From positions 434,001 to 498,000 of the forward strand of contig NZ_QPCG01000004.1 of NCBI RefSeq assembly GCF_003351025.1: a stretch of 64,000 nucleotides of DNA, given 5' to 3'. Numbering within the stretch: position 1 is the stretch's first letter; each line of letters begins with the position of its first letter. Under the pieces are notes generated by a model. That model worked only from the letters and a program-made list of their open reading frames with translations. It had not been told where the DNA came from and did no database searches. Shown one piece after another: positions 8,363 through 16,285 of this stretch. This DNA comes from Mucilaginibacter endophyticus. Its GTDB lineage: Bacteria > Bacteroidota > Bacteroidia > Sphingobacteriales > Sphingobacteriaceae. A program made the position numbers and the translations under genes.

Positions 8363-9283
8363 TCAGGCTCTTGTGTCGTTGCCGTTGTAAATACTCAGGT
8401 AACTATCGTAACGTGTCGGCGAAATCTCACCTTCTTCTAAAGCTTCAAGTACGGCGCAGCCGGGTTCGTTAATGTGGCGGCAATTATTAAAACGGCATTC
8501 GTTCATGCGTTCGCGCATTTCTGGGAAGAAATGGCCAAGCTCCGGTTTTTCAATGTCGATAACGCCCAGTTCGCGAATGCCGGGGGTATCAATGATAAAG
8601 CCACCCTGTGGCAGTTCAAACATTTCGGCAAAGGTAGTGGTGTGCATACCCTTGTCGCTCCAGTCGGATATCATGTGTGTACGTAGCTCAAGCTCGGGCA
8701 GCAGCGCATTAATTAGGCTGGATTTACCTACACCCGAGTGACCGGAAAACAGGGTTACCTTATCTTTCAGCAGATCCTGTACCTGGTCGATATTTGTGCC
8801 TTCAATGGCTGAAACTTCAAAACAGGGATAACCGATATCTTCATAAATAGCCTTGTAATCGGCTAAAATCTCCAGACCTTCGTCGCTGAAAAGGTCCAGC
8901 TTGTTAAATACCAATCTTGCCGGGATATCGTAGGCTTCGGCGGTTACCAAAAAACGGTCAATAAAACCGAGGGAGGTTCGTGGAGAAGCCAGCGTTACTA
9001 CCAGTATGGCCTGATCGAGATTGGCAGCAATGATCTGGGCCTGCTTGCTCAGGTTAATTGCCTTACGGATGATATAATTTTTGCGTTGATGCAGATTGGT
9101 AATCACACCATCTTCACGGTCGGGCTCCATTTCAAAATCAACCACGTCGCCAACAGCTATGGGGTTGGTGGTAGTAATACCTTTTATACGGAACTTGCCC
9201 TTGATGCGGCAATCTATCTTTTGCCCATCGGGGGTTTGTACCTGGTACCAGCTTCCGGTTGATTTTGTTATTAATCCCTGCAT
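8363..9283 (-). CDS. rsgA: Ribosome small-subunit-dependent GTPase A
   Basis: The protein of 306 residues is a circularly permuted GTPase. In order it shows an N-terminal OB fold (about 1-70), G4 NKLD, G1 SGHSGVGKSSLINAL, G3 DTPG, and a C-terminal zinc knuckle (CRFNNCRHINEPGC). RsgA matures and checks the 30S subunit, with GTPase activity stimulated by the ribosome. The ATG at 9283 (MQGLITKSTGSWY) matches the family N-terminus and is preferred over the in-frame TTG two codons upstream. All G motifs are intact. Confidence 0.96.
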   Translation of the reverse strand: MQGLITKSTGSWYQVQTPDGQKIDCRIKGKFRIKGITTTNPIAVGDVVDFEMEPDREDGVITNLHQRKNYIIRKAINLSKQAQIIAANLDQAILVVTLASPRTSLGFIDRFLVTAEAYDIPARLVFNKLDLFSDEGLEILADYKAIYEDIGYPCFEVSAIEGTNIDQVQDLLKDKVTLFSGHSGVGKSSLINALLPELELRTHMISDWSDKGMHTTTFAEMFELPQGGFIIDTPGIRELGVIDIEKPELGHFFPEMRERMNECRFNNCRHINEPGCAVLEALEEGEISPTRYDSYLSIYNGNDTRA

Positions 9284-9368
9284 ATTCAAGCTTCAAAAGT
9301 AACAAATTAAATTTATTGCGGATTTTTTAGCCAGGAAGGTAATCGCCCGAAAATCGCATTCAGAAGCA

Positions 9369-9610
9369 CGGGGCTCCTATGGAGCCGGATGTGAAGTTAC
9401 ATTTTGGCTATAAACACGATACTCCTTCGGAGTTCTGCCTATTGTAAACTTATAACCGGAGTATCACAATACCTGCAAATTTTTTTTGACGGGACCATAT
9501 TTCCGACAAATACGATACTCTTACTGCATTCTGTTCTTGTATTAGCACTCCGTAGGAGTATCGTGTTTATAGCAAATCCGCTCAACAAATAACGGCTCCG
9601 TAGGCGCCAC
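9369..9610. repeat. Nested long inverted repeat
   Basis: The 27-base arm at 9407-9433 (GCTATAAACACGATACTCCT then TCGGAGT) is inverse to 9547-9573 with one mismatch. Outside it a degenerate second pair (CGGGGCTCCTATGGAGCC near 9369 and GGCTCCGTAGGCGCC near 9594) extends the symmetry. Within the loop another hairpin-like GGAGTATC occurs. It is non-coding and may be a MITE-like element or remnant. Confidence 0.75.
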
Positions 9611-9679
9611 GTGTACATCTTAAACCACGGGTAGCTGTTTATAAAATCTTTTATTTATCATCCTCATTAATTAGATCCA

Positions 9680-9710
9680 GACTTACGAAGTTTTTGAAAC
9701 TTCGTAAGTC
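9680..9710. repeat. 31-bp palindrome, family B, copy 1
   Basis: GACTTACGAAGTTT and its inverse AAACTTCGTAAGTC form an almost perfect hairpin. A second copy with one or two changes in the loop is at 19659-19689. Confidence 0.88.
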
Positions 9711-9891
9711 TTCAACACCCTGTGCAAATCTTCAACAACACTTGCCGCTGATAAAACCTTTTACTTATCACCCTCATTATCAAATCCATCATTTACTTAC
9801 CCAACTACCTGATAATTATTACGAAAATCATAATTTGTAAAATAATCCTTGCTTATTAAAAAATAATCTACTTACTTTACAGACATTATAT

Positions 9892-9957
9892 ATGACAATT
9901 AACAACACCATTACTACAATTATTATTACCACCGGCATAAACCTCGGAGGAAGATAA
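9892..9957 (+). CDS. thrL: Threonine operon leader peptide (Thr/Ile attenuator peptide)
   Basis: This short frame (ATG 9892, TAA 9955) encodes 21 residues, of which 6 are Thr (2, 6, 8, 9, 13, 14) and 6 are Ile (3, 7, 10, 11, 12, 16). It lies about 100 bases upstream of thrA and just before a terminator. The C-terminal ITTG-I-N-L-GG ending resembles E. coli ThrL, whose core is TTITTTITITTG. Ribosome stalling in the Thr/Ile run when charged tRNA is short would report the end products of the pathway. No Shine-Dalgarno is expected in this phylum. The composition and RNA pairing make it very likely real, though translation is unproven. Confidence 0.88.
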   Translation: MTINNTITTIIITTGINLGGR

Positions 9958-10030
9958 TCGTATGGTGTAAAAACATAAAAAATGAAACCAAAAGAAAAAC
10001 CTTCCTCCACAAAGAGGAAGGTTTTTTTTG
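9941..10030 (+). promoter_or_regulatory. Transcription attenuator of thrABC (antiterminator and terminator)
   Basis: GGAGGAAG at 9946-9953, inside the last codons of the leader peptide, is perfectly complementary to CTTCCTCC at 10001-10008, which is also the left arm of the terminator hairpin. The two pairings exclude each other. A ribosome stalled at the earlier Thr/Ile codons leaves 9946-9953 free to form the antiterminator, so thrA is read. A ribosome that reaches the stop codon at 9955 covers it, the terminator forms, and transcription ends. The logic matches classical amino-acid attenuation; the bases are seen and the mechanism is inferred. Confidence 0.85.
9995..10029 (+). terminator. 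Attenuator terminator hairpin upstream of thrA
   Basis: CCTTCCTC (10000-10007) pairs with GAGGAAGG (10014-10021) across the loop CACAAA. The stem is extended by A-T pairs and followed by eight T residues. It lies 27 bases before the thrA start codon, so it can only be regulatory. Confidence 0.93.
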
Positions 10031-10055
10031 TTATAGAACGATTACTAAACCATAA

Positions 10056-12506
10056 ATGAAAGTTTTAAAATTCGGAGGTACTTCCGTTGGATCCGCAGCC
10101 AGTATCCAAACCCTGTTAAGCATCCTGAAGGATGAAGTAAAAAATGAAGAGAAGCCGGTGGTGGTATTATCTGCCATGGGCGGCGTAACCAACCTGCTTT
10201 CGGCTATGGCCGAAGACGCGGCAAACGGTAAAGAGTTCACCGCCGGTTTGGCCGAATTGGAAAAACGCCACTTTGATACGGTAAAAGCCCTTTTGGATGT
10301 TCAAAACCAAAACCCGGCGCTTACCCGTTTAAAAATTCACTTCAACCAACTGGAAGAACTTTTACAGGGCGTGCTTACCCTTCGCGAACTTACCCCGAAA
10401 ACGCGCGATCAGGTATTGGCCTTCGGCGAGCGCTGCTCAACCCTCATGGTGAGCAAAGTTGCAGCCCAGCACTTTGGCGATGTGTTGTTTGTTGATGCCG
10501 CTGATGTGATCAAAACCGACAGCGCTTTCGGCAATGCCAAGGTAAACACCGAGCTTACCGAAAGACTGGTACAGGGCCTGTATGCCGAAAATAAAGGCAA
10601 AACATTAATCGTTACCGGTTTCATCGCCTCAAACGATGCCGGGCAAACCACTACTTTAGGTCGCGGTGGTTCTGATTATACTGCTGCTATCTTCGGCGCG
10701 GCGTTAAATGCCCAGGAAATCCAGATCTGGACAGATGTTAACGGCATGATGACCGCCGATCCGCGCATGGTTAAAAAAGCGTTCTCTTTAACCGAGCTTA
10801 CTTATACCGAAGCTATGGAGCTTTCATACTTTGGTGCCAAGGTGATCTATCCGCCAACCATGATCCCGGCGTTCTTAAAGAAGATCCCTATCGTTATCAA
10901 AAATACTTTTGAACCGGAGTTTGCTGGTACCGTGATCCGTCACGATTGCAAGGCCTCTACCCTGCCAATCAAAGGTATTTCCTCTATCAATAACATCAGC
11001 ATCCTCAATTTAGAAGGTAGCGGCATGGTGGGCAAATCGGGCTTTAGTGGCCGCTTATTCTCCCTGCTTGCCCGCGAGCAGATCAACGTGATCCTGATCA
11101 CCCAGTCATCATCTGAGCATAGCATCACCTTTGCTGTTCAGCCACAGGATACCGAAAAGGCTAAACAAGTTATAGAGCAGGAGTTTGAGTTAGAGCTTGC
11201 AGCCAAAAAACTGGAGCATTTAGTAATCGAAAAAAATCTGGCTATCCTGGCAATCGTAGGCGAAAACATGAAACAAACGCCGGGCATGTCGGGCAAATTG
11301 TTCCATGCGCTTGGCCGTAATGGTGTAAACGTAAGGGCTATTGCTCAGGGTTCCTCAGAGTATAATATCTCGGTGATCATCTCAGCTAACGACCTATCGA
11401 AGGCTTTGAACGCCGTGCATGACGCTTTCTTTGTGCAGCTTACCAAAACCCTGCACGCGTTTTGTTTGGGCACCGGTAACATCGGCAAAACAATGTTTAA
11501 CCAACTTAACGCCCACAGCGAGTATCTGAAAGACAATAACGGCATCCAGGTTAAAATAGCTGGTATCAGCAATACCCGCAAAATGACATTCAACAGTGAT
11601 GGTATTTCGTTAGATACCTGGCAGGATGACCTACAGGCCTCCCCTTACGAGGCCGATCTGCAATCGTTCATCAATCGGATGAAAGAAATGAACCTGCCAA
11701 ACTGTGTATTTATCGACAATACTGCAAGCCCGGTTCCAATTGGTTTTTACGAAGAGGTTTTCAAAGCCAATATCTCGGTGATCACCTGTAATAAAATAGG
11801 TAACTCGGGCAGCTATCAGCAATACCGTACTTTTAAAGATACCGCCCGCGCCCATGGCGTCGATTTCTTTTACGAAACCAACGTTGGTGCAGGTCTGCCT
11901 ATCATCAATACCCTTAAAAACCTGATGAACAGCGGCGACAGGGTGCAGCGCATCGAAGCAATACTTTCGGGCACTATATCGTTCATCTTTAATAACTTTA
12001 AGGGTGATGCCAATTTCCACGATGTGGTAAAAGAGGCGCAAGACAAAGGTTATACCGAACCAGATCCTCGTGATGACCTGAGCGGAAAGGATTTTATGCG
12101 CAAAATGCTCATCCTGGCCCGCGATGCCGGTTACGCCCTTGAAGAAAGTGACGTACAAATAGAAAGCGTATTGCCAAAAGCAAGTCTGGAAGCTAAAAGC
12201 GTTGAAGATTTTTATGCGACCCTTAAAACCGAAGACGCGCATTTTGCCAAACTAAAAGATGCAGCCGAAAAAGACGGTCGCGTGTTGCGCTACATCGGTA
12301 AGCTGGAAGATGGTAAAGTAAGTATCACCCTGCAAATGGTTGATGAAAACCATCCGTTCTACATGCTGTCGGGCAGTGATAACATTATATCTTTTACTAC
12401 CGACAGGTATCGCGAGCGCCCACTGGTTGTAAAAGGCCCTGGCGCAGGTGCCGAAGTAACCGCCGCCGGCGTATTTGCTGATTTAATAAACGTGGGCGCG
12501 AATTAA
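10056..12506 (+). CDS. thrA: Bifunctional aspartate kinase / homoserine dehydrogenase
   Basis: The 816-residue fusion is the normal ThrA/MetL length. It carries an N-terminal aspartate kinase (KFGGTSVGS at residues 5-13, TTLGRGGSDYTA near 199-210), two ACT regulatory domains (about 310-460) and a C-terminal homoserine dehydrogenase (GTGNIGK near 471, NVGAGLPII, EPDPRDDLSGKDFMRKMLILAR). It catalyses the first and third steps from aspartate towards threonine and methionine, in the cytoplasm. The ACT domains suggest feedback by threonine. It heads the thrA-thrB-thrC cluster and lies directly downstream of the Thr/Ile attenuator. Confidence 0.97.
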   Translation: MKVLKFGGTSVGSAASIQTLLSILKDEVKNEEKPVVVLSAMGGVTNLLSAMAEDAANGKEFTAGLAELEKRHFDTVKALLDVQNQNPALTRLKIHFNQLEELLQGVLTLRELTPKTRDQVLAFGERCSTLMVSKVAAQHFGDVLFVDAADVIKTDSAFGNAKVNTELTERLVQGLYAENKGKTLIVTGFIASNDAGQTTTLGRGGSDYTAAIFGAALNAQEIQIWTDVNGMMTADPRMVKKAFSLTELTYTEAMELSYFGAKVIYPPTMIPAFLKKIPIVIKNTFEPEFAGTVIRHDCKASTLPIKGISSINNISILNLEGSGMVGKSGFSGRLFSLLAREQINVILITQSSSEHSITFAVQPQDTEKAKQVIEQEFELELAAKKLEHLVIEKNLAILAIVGENMKQTPGMSGKLFHALGRNGVNVRAIAQGSSEYNISVIISANDLSKALNAVHDAFFVQLTKTLHAFCLGTGNIGKTMFNQLNAHSEYLKDNNGIQVKIAGISNTRKMTFNSDGISLDTWQDDLQASPYEADLQSFINRMKEMNLPNCVFIDNTASPVPIGFYEEVFKANISVITCNKIGNSGSYQQYRTFKDTARAHGVDFFYETNVGAGLPIINTLKNLMNSGDRVQRIEAILSGTISFIFNNFKGDANFHDVVKEAQDKGYTEPDPRDDLSGKDFMRKMLILARDAGYALEESDVQIESVLPKASLEAKSVEDFYATLKTEDAHFAKLKDAAEKDGRVLRYIGKLEDGKVSITLQMVDENHPFYMLSGSDNIISFTTDRYRERPLVVKGPGAGAEVTAAGVFADLINVGAN

Positions 12507-12515
12507 AAGCCGTTT

Positions 12516-12630
12516 TCGCTCCCCTCTTGAGAGGGGGCGCGCAGGAAATGAGCGAAAGCAGGGGTGTGTTATCCAAGCGATAAGCAAAAAACAGAAACAC
12601 ACCCCTCCACCCCTCTCAAGAGGGGAATCG
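12516..12630. repeat. C-rich palindromic element between thrA and thrB
   Basis: The left end (TCGCTCCCCTCTTGAGAGGG, then GGTGTGTT near 12563) is inverse to the right end (AACACACCCCTCC, then CCCTCTCAAGAGGGGA). Each end is itself a hairpin. It fills most of the 172-base thrA-thrB spacer, so the transcript of the operon would carry a large hairpin here. Confidence 0.85.
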
Positions 12631-12678
12631 CACAGGCGCAGCTTAAAAGCGACGAATGATAGTTTGATATTTTGAATA

Positions 12679-13677
12679 ATGGAAGATAATAAGTTACAAG
12701 AATTAGCCCCTGCACCTTTGGCTCCTCTTTCAGTGGGTGGGGGCCGGGAGAGCATCCACGTTTTTGCTCCGGCAACTGTGGCCAATGTGGTTTGCGGTTT
12801 TGATGTACTGGGTTTCGCGGTTGATGAGCCTGGTGATGAGGTAATCATGCGCCTGACCGGAAAACCGGGTATCACCATCAGCAAAATTACCGGCGATGAC
12901 GGTCGTCTGCCCCTTGATCCGGCAAAAAACACGGTAAGTGTTAGTGTTCAGCATTATTTACAGAGTGTTGGCCGTAGCGATATTGGTTTGGATATCGAGT
13001 TGCATAAAAAAATGCCTATCGGCAGTGGTTTGGGCTCAAGCTCGGCCAGTACAGTTGCCGGTTTGTTTGCTATCAAAACATTATTAGGTGATGATGCCGA
13101 CCCGATAAACCTGTTACCATTTGCCATGAAAGGCGAAGAAATGGCTTGCGGTCATGGTCACGCGGATAACGTTGCTCCTGCCCTGTTTGGTGGTTTTGTA
13201 TTGATCCGCAGTTACGAGCCGCTTGATGTGGTAAGGCTGCCGCATCCTAAAAACCTGTGGTGTGCTATCGTATTCCCGGATGTGGATGTACCAACAAGGG
13301 AAGCGCGTCAGATTATCCGCAAAAATATCCAGATGAAGGATGCTGTAACACAGTGGGGCAATATTGCCGGCCTGGTGAGCGGTTTATTTATGCAGGATAT
13401 CGACCTGATTGGCCGCAGCATGAAAGATGTGCTGGTTGAACCTGTACGTTCTATGCTCATACCCGACTTTTATAAAATGCGCGAAATGGCCATGGAACTT
13501 GGCGCCGTGAGCTTTGGCATATCAGGCTCAGGCCCTTCGGTTTTTGCCTTTACTAAAGATGAAGCAACCGCCCGTACCATCACTCAAAAGTTGCAACAGC
13601 ATTTAACCGCGTTAAAGATCGGCTCAAACAGTTACGTATCAACCATTAATGACGCAGGGCCTAAGGTTTTGGGATAG
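12679..13677 (+). CDS. thrB: Homoserine kinase
   Basis: The 332-residue protein is a GHMP kinase. It shows APATVANVVCGFD near the N-terminus, the ATP-binding PIGSGLGSSSAST motif (about 113-125), and the C-terminal SFGISGSGPSVFA loop. It phosphorylates L-homoserine to O-phosphohomoserine, the substrate of ThrC. The conserved core begins at Ile-His-Val-Phe (residues 26-29). The 25 residues before it are Ala/Pro/Gly-rich, are not part of the family fold, and come from DNA that looks like the C-rich palindromes of this genome. ATG 12679 is the only ATG before the core; GTG 12733 is an alternative. Confidence 0.95.
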   Translation: MEDNKLQELAPAPLAPLSVGGGRESIHVFAPATVANVVCGFDVLGFAVDEPGDEVIMRLTGKPGITISKITGDDGRLPLDPAKNTVSVSVQHYLQSVGRSDIGLDIELHKKMPIGSGLGSSSASTVAGLFAIKTLLGDDADPINLLPFAMKGEEMACGHGHADNVAPALFGGFVLIRSYEPLDVVRLPHPKNLWCAIVFPDVDVPTREARQIIRKNIQMKDAVTQWGNIAGLVSGLFMQDIDLIGRSMKDVLVEPVRSMLIPDFYKMREMAMELGAVSFGISGSGPSVFAFTKDEATARTITQKLQQHLTALKIGSNSYVSTINDAGPKVLG

Positions 13678-13731
13678 TTTTAAGTCTTAAGTCCAGAGTC
13701 GTAAGTTTTAGGTCAAAACAATAAAAGCCAT

Positions 13732-13811
13732 GTCATTATAAGGTACGAAGCAATCTCCGATTAGCAGGTTCGCCCTGTATAGTTCGCGATTGCTTCGTAC
13801 CTCGCAATGAC
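13732..13811. repeat. Palindromic intergenic element, family A, copy 3
   Basis: GTCATTATAAGGTACGAAGC pairs with the inverse arm ending CTCGCAATGAC, with about 30 variable bases inside. It lies in the 200-base spacer between thrB and thrC. Both arms carry the GAAGC variant, like copy 1. Confidence 0.9.
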
Positions 13812-13877
13812 GAGATGGAGAAATCCATAAATTGAAATTAAATCCGAAATCGAACATCCGAATTCCGAAATCAAAAA

Positions 13878-15188
13878 ATGAAACTCTACAGTACCAATAA
13901 TACCCTATCCGAAGTATCGTTCAAAGACGCGGTTTTTAACAGCATGCCGCAGGATAAAGGCCTGTATATGCCTTATGTTATCCCGCGTTTGGATGATGAG
14001 TTTATCAATAACCTTGATAAATATTCTCTGCCCGAAATTGCTTTTAAAGTAGCCCAAAACCTGCTTGGTGACGCTATACCGGAGGCAGACCTGAAAGCCT
14101 TAATTGATGAAGCTATTAATTTCCCTGCCCCTATTGTAAAGCTGGAAGACAAGGTTTACGTCCTTGAGCTTTTCCACGGACCATCATTGGCGTTCAAAGA
14201 TTTTGGCGCACGCTTTATGAGCCGTGTCATGAGCTATTTCCTTGAGCCCGGCGAAAAACAACTGGACGTGCTGGTTGCTACCAGCGGCGATACCGGAGGT
14301 GCCGTTGCCCTTGGCTTTTTAGGCGTTCCAAATACCCGGGTAACTATCCTATATCCAAAAGGCAAAGTGAGCGGCGTACAAGAGCAGCAACTAACCACCA
14401 ACGGCCAAAATATCCGCGCGTTAGAGGTTGACGGCACTTTTGATGACTGCCAGGCATTGGTAAAACAAGCTTTTGTTGATAATGAGCTGAACGAGAGGTT
14501 CCGCCTTACATCGGCTAATTCTATCAATATAGCACGCCTGGTTCCGCAGACATTCTATTACTTCAATGCTTACGCGCAATTGTTAAGGCAAGGCATTAAA
14601 AAAGTAGTGTTCTCGGTACCAAGCGGCAACTTCGGCAATATTGGCGCGGGATTGTTAGCCTGGAAAATGGGCTTACCTGTCGAAAAGTTTATCGCGGCTA
14701 CCAATGTTAATGATACCGTACCTGAGTTTTTAAAAACCGGCGTTTATCAGCCCAAACCATCGGTAGCTACGCTTTCAAACGCGATGGACGTAGGTAACCC
14801 AAGCAACTGGGTACGTATTGCCAATCTGTTTAAAAACGATACCGAAGCCCTTAAAGAACTGGTTGTTGGCTTTAAATATGATGATGAGGAAACTGTAAAA
14901 GCCATTAACTGGGTATTTGACAATTACGGTTATGTAGTTTGCCCGCATACGGCTATTGCATGGCAGGCCCTAACCGATTATAAACAAGACCACGCCGCCG
15001 CTGATACCACAGGCGTATTCCTTTCAACCGCGCACCCTTGTAAATTCCCGGATGTTTTCAGTGAGGAAGTTGCTGCTAAAATTGACGTACCGGAACAGGT
15101 AAAAGAACTGGAATCAAAAACTAAGCTGGCTATAGCCATCAGTAAAGATTTTGCTGATTTTAAAGGCTACCTTTTAGGGGTTGATTAA
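13878..15188 (+). CDS. thrC: Threonine synthase
   Basis: The 436-residue protein is a fold-type II PLP enzyme of the threonine synthase family. The PLP-binding lysine sits in GPSLAFKDFGARFM (near residue 104), followed by ATSGDTGGAVALG (phosphate loop) and VPSGNFGNIGAG. It converts O-phosphohomoserine to threonine with release of phosphate. The N-terminus (MKLYSTNN, VSFKDAVFNSMPQDKGLYMP) is typical of the class I enzyme. It is the third gene of the thr cluster. The spacer carries a repeat, but the same strand and pathway order argue for one operon under the upstream attenuator. Confidence 0.97.
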   Translation: MKLYSTNNTLSEVSFKDAVFNSMPQDKGLYMPYVIPRLDDEFINNLDKYSLPEIAFKVAQNLLGDAIPEADLKALIDEAINFPAPIVKLEDKVYVLELFHGPSLAFKDFGARFMSRVMSYFLEPGEKQLDVLVATSGDTGGAVALGFLGVPNTRVTILYPKGKVSGVQEQQLTTNGQNIRALEVDGTFDDCQALVKQAFVDNELNERFRLTSANSINIARLVPQTFYYFNAYAQLLRQGIKKVVFSVPSGNFGNIGAGLLAWKMGLPVEKFIAATNVNDTVPEFLKTGVYQPKPSVATLSNAMDVGNPSNWVRIANLFKNDTEALKELVVGFKYDDEETVKAINWVFDNYGYVVCPHTAIAWQALTDYKQDHAAADTTGVFLSTAHPCKFPDVFSEEVAAKIDVPEQVKELESKTKLAIAISKDFADFKGYLLGVD

Positions 15189-15245
15189 TTTCAGTATTTT
15201 TAGATGCTGGAAATAGGCTTCTGCAAGGAGGCCCGTCACCAACAT

Positions 15246-15328
15246 GTCATTGCGAGGAACGAAGCAATCGCAAACTGTGCAGATCCGCTCTGCCTCCGTG
15301 CGATTGCCACGCTATCGCTCGCAATGAC
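15246..15328. repeat. Palindromic intergenic element, family A, copy 4
   Basis: The left arm GTCATTGCGAGGAACGAAGC and the right arm GATTGCCACGCT..CTCGCAATGAC are inverse, with a variable middle of about 33 bases. It lies downstream of thrC. Confidence 0.92.
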
Positions 15329-15376
15329 ATCGTTGGGAAGGCACAGCCAGCGTCTGATTCAATACCGAAATATAAA

Positions 15377-15733
15377 ATGCTTAACAAAAACCTGATATTT
15401 ATCTGCCTTGTGGCAGTTGGCCTTACCGCTTGCAACCGTAAACAAAAGTTCGACCGTGATAAATGGGATGATGGCGACGGGATAACATTTGCGTACCGGC
15501 CAGCCTTGGTTGATGACCTGATAGCCAGCAAGCAGCTCAACAATCTTAAATATCAACAGGTGATACACCTGCTTCACCGACCGCAGTTAAGCAGCAAGGA
15601 CAGTATGGTGTATGACCTTGACAGGAAATACGACAAGGGAGTATTAACTTACACCCAAACACTTGTTGTTTTCCTGAAAGATTCGGTGGTTACCAAGGCC
15701 GAGGTTCATGAAACCCATCCGAAGAAGAAATGA
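15377..15733 (+). CDS. Small lipoprotein, unknown function
   Basis: The 118-residue protein has a lipoprotein signal (MLNKNLIFI, hydrophobic run, LTAC with Cys19). The mature part of about 100 residues is mixed alpha/beta and ends in Lys/His-rich residues. The layout (small, DDLIASKQL..YQQVIHLL, then a beta-rich half with TLVVFLKDSVV) resembles the SmpA/BamE-like fold of small envelope lipoproteins, but no motif proves this. It converges on the ParE toxin gene, with the two stop codons abutting. Confidence 0.75.
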   Translation: MLNKNLIFICLVAVGLTACNRKQKFDRDKWDDGDGITFAYRPALVDDLIASKQLNNLKYQQVIHLLHRPQLSSKDSMVYDLDRKYDKGVLTYTQTLVVFLKDSVVTKAEVHETHPKKK

Positions 15734-16042
15734 TCATTTTGTTTTGAAGGCAGGGCTGTTTTTAAGTAATCGTTTGCTGTGATGAACGGTAAGCACATCT
15801 ATTCTGGTTTTGCTTACAATTCTATAAATCACCCGATAACTACCAACAAGCACCTCTCTTATTGAAGGATCTTGTTTTTCGGGAACAACTTTACCTCTTT
15901 TCGGGAATCGTTCCAATGGCTTAACGCTTAATAGTAAGCGTTGAACCTGTATTTGGGCGTAATGCTCTGAATCCTTGGCTATAAATTCGGCTATGTTATC
16001 AATGTCTTTAACAGCCTGTTTAGTCCAGTTTATTTCAACCAT
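15734..16042 (-). CDS. ParE/RelE family toxin
   Basis: The 102-residue protein fits the ParE/RelE superfamily: a helical hairpin start (WTKQAVKDIDNIAEFIAKDS), a middle PKRGKVVPEKQ, then strands with IREVLVGSYRVIYRI and DVLTVHHSKRLL. Family members poison gyrase (ParE) or cut mRNA on the ribosome (RelE); the REVLVGSYRVIYR pattern is closer to ParE-type proteins. Its start overlaps the upstream antitoxin by 13 bases, the usual antitoxin-first arrangement, so the two are translationally coupled. Confidence 0.88.
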   Translation of the reverse strand: MVEINWTKQAVKDIDNIAEFIAKDSEHYAQIQVQRLLLSVKPLERFPKRGKVVPEKQDPSIREVLVGSYRVIYRIVSKTRIDVLTVHHSKRLLKNSPAFKTK

Positions 16043-16215
16043 TTACCCAGGCTTTTCTTTGCTTCATCTGTCGAAAGAACTTCGCCTTTGTTTGATTGCT
16101 CAATACCAATTTCGATTTTATTCAATAGCATTAACCGGTCTAATATCTCTTCAAAGCTAAATTCTCCGGGCAGCTCATTTACCGTTTTCAACACTTCTTC
16201 TTTCGTCAACATCAT
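16030..16215 (-). CDS. Antitoxin partner of the ParE-like toxin
   Basis: The 61-residue protein is acidic-to-mixed and mostly helical (LTKEEVLKTVNELP, FEEILDRLMLLNKIE, DEAKKSLGKWL). It lies directly upstream of and overlaps the toxin. The FEEILDRL..IEIGIEQSNKGE pattern is common in Bacteroidota antitoxins paired with ParE. No clear DNA-binding fold can be seen by eye. Two adjacent ATGs (16215 and 16212) could start it. The function is inferred mainly from position and size. Confidence 0.8.
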   Translation of the reverse strand: MMLTKEEVLKTVNELPGEFSFEEILDRLMLLNKIEIGIEQSNKGEVLSTDEAKKSLGKWLK

Positions 16216-16285
16216 TAACTATTTAATAATCTAAATTTACTAATTAAAATTTAAAGTGTTTATTAGCTTTAAGTTTTTACATAGC

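Larger units (their letters stand above)
9284..9891. other. Non-coding gap with inverted-repeat element and a 31-bp palindrome
   Basis: This gap of about 600 bases between divergent rsgA and the thr leader has no supported gene. It holds a nested inverted repeat (9369-9610), a 31-base palindrome (9680-9710) and an AT-rich stretch that presumably carries the thr promoter. No clear Bacteroidota -33/-7 pair could be fixed by eye. Confidence 0.6.

Noticed and set aside
11631..12242. A 203-codon minus-strand frame inside thrA
   Set aside because: It is antisense to the homoserine dehydrogenase domain, and its composition is that of a mirror of the coding strand.
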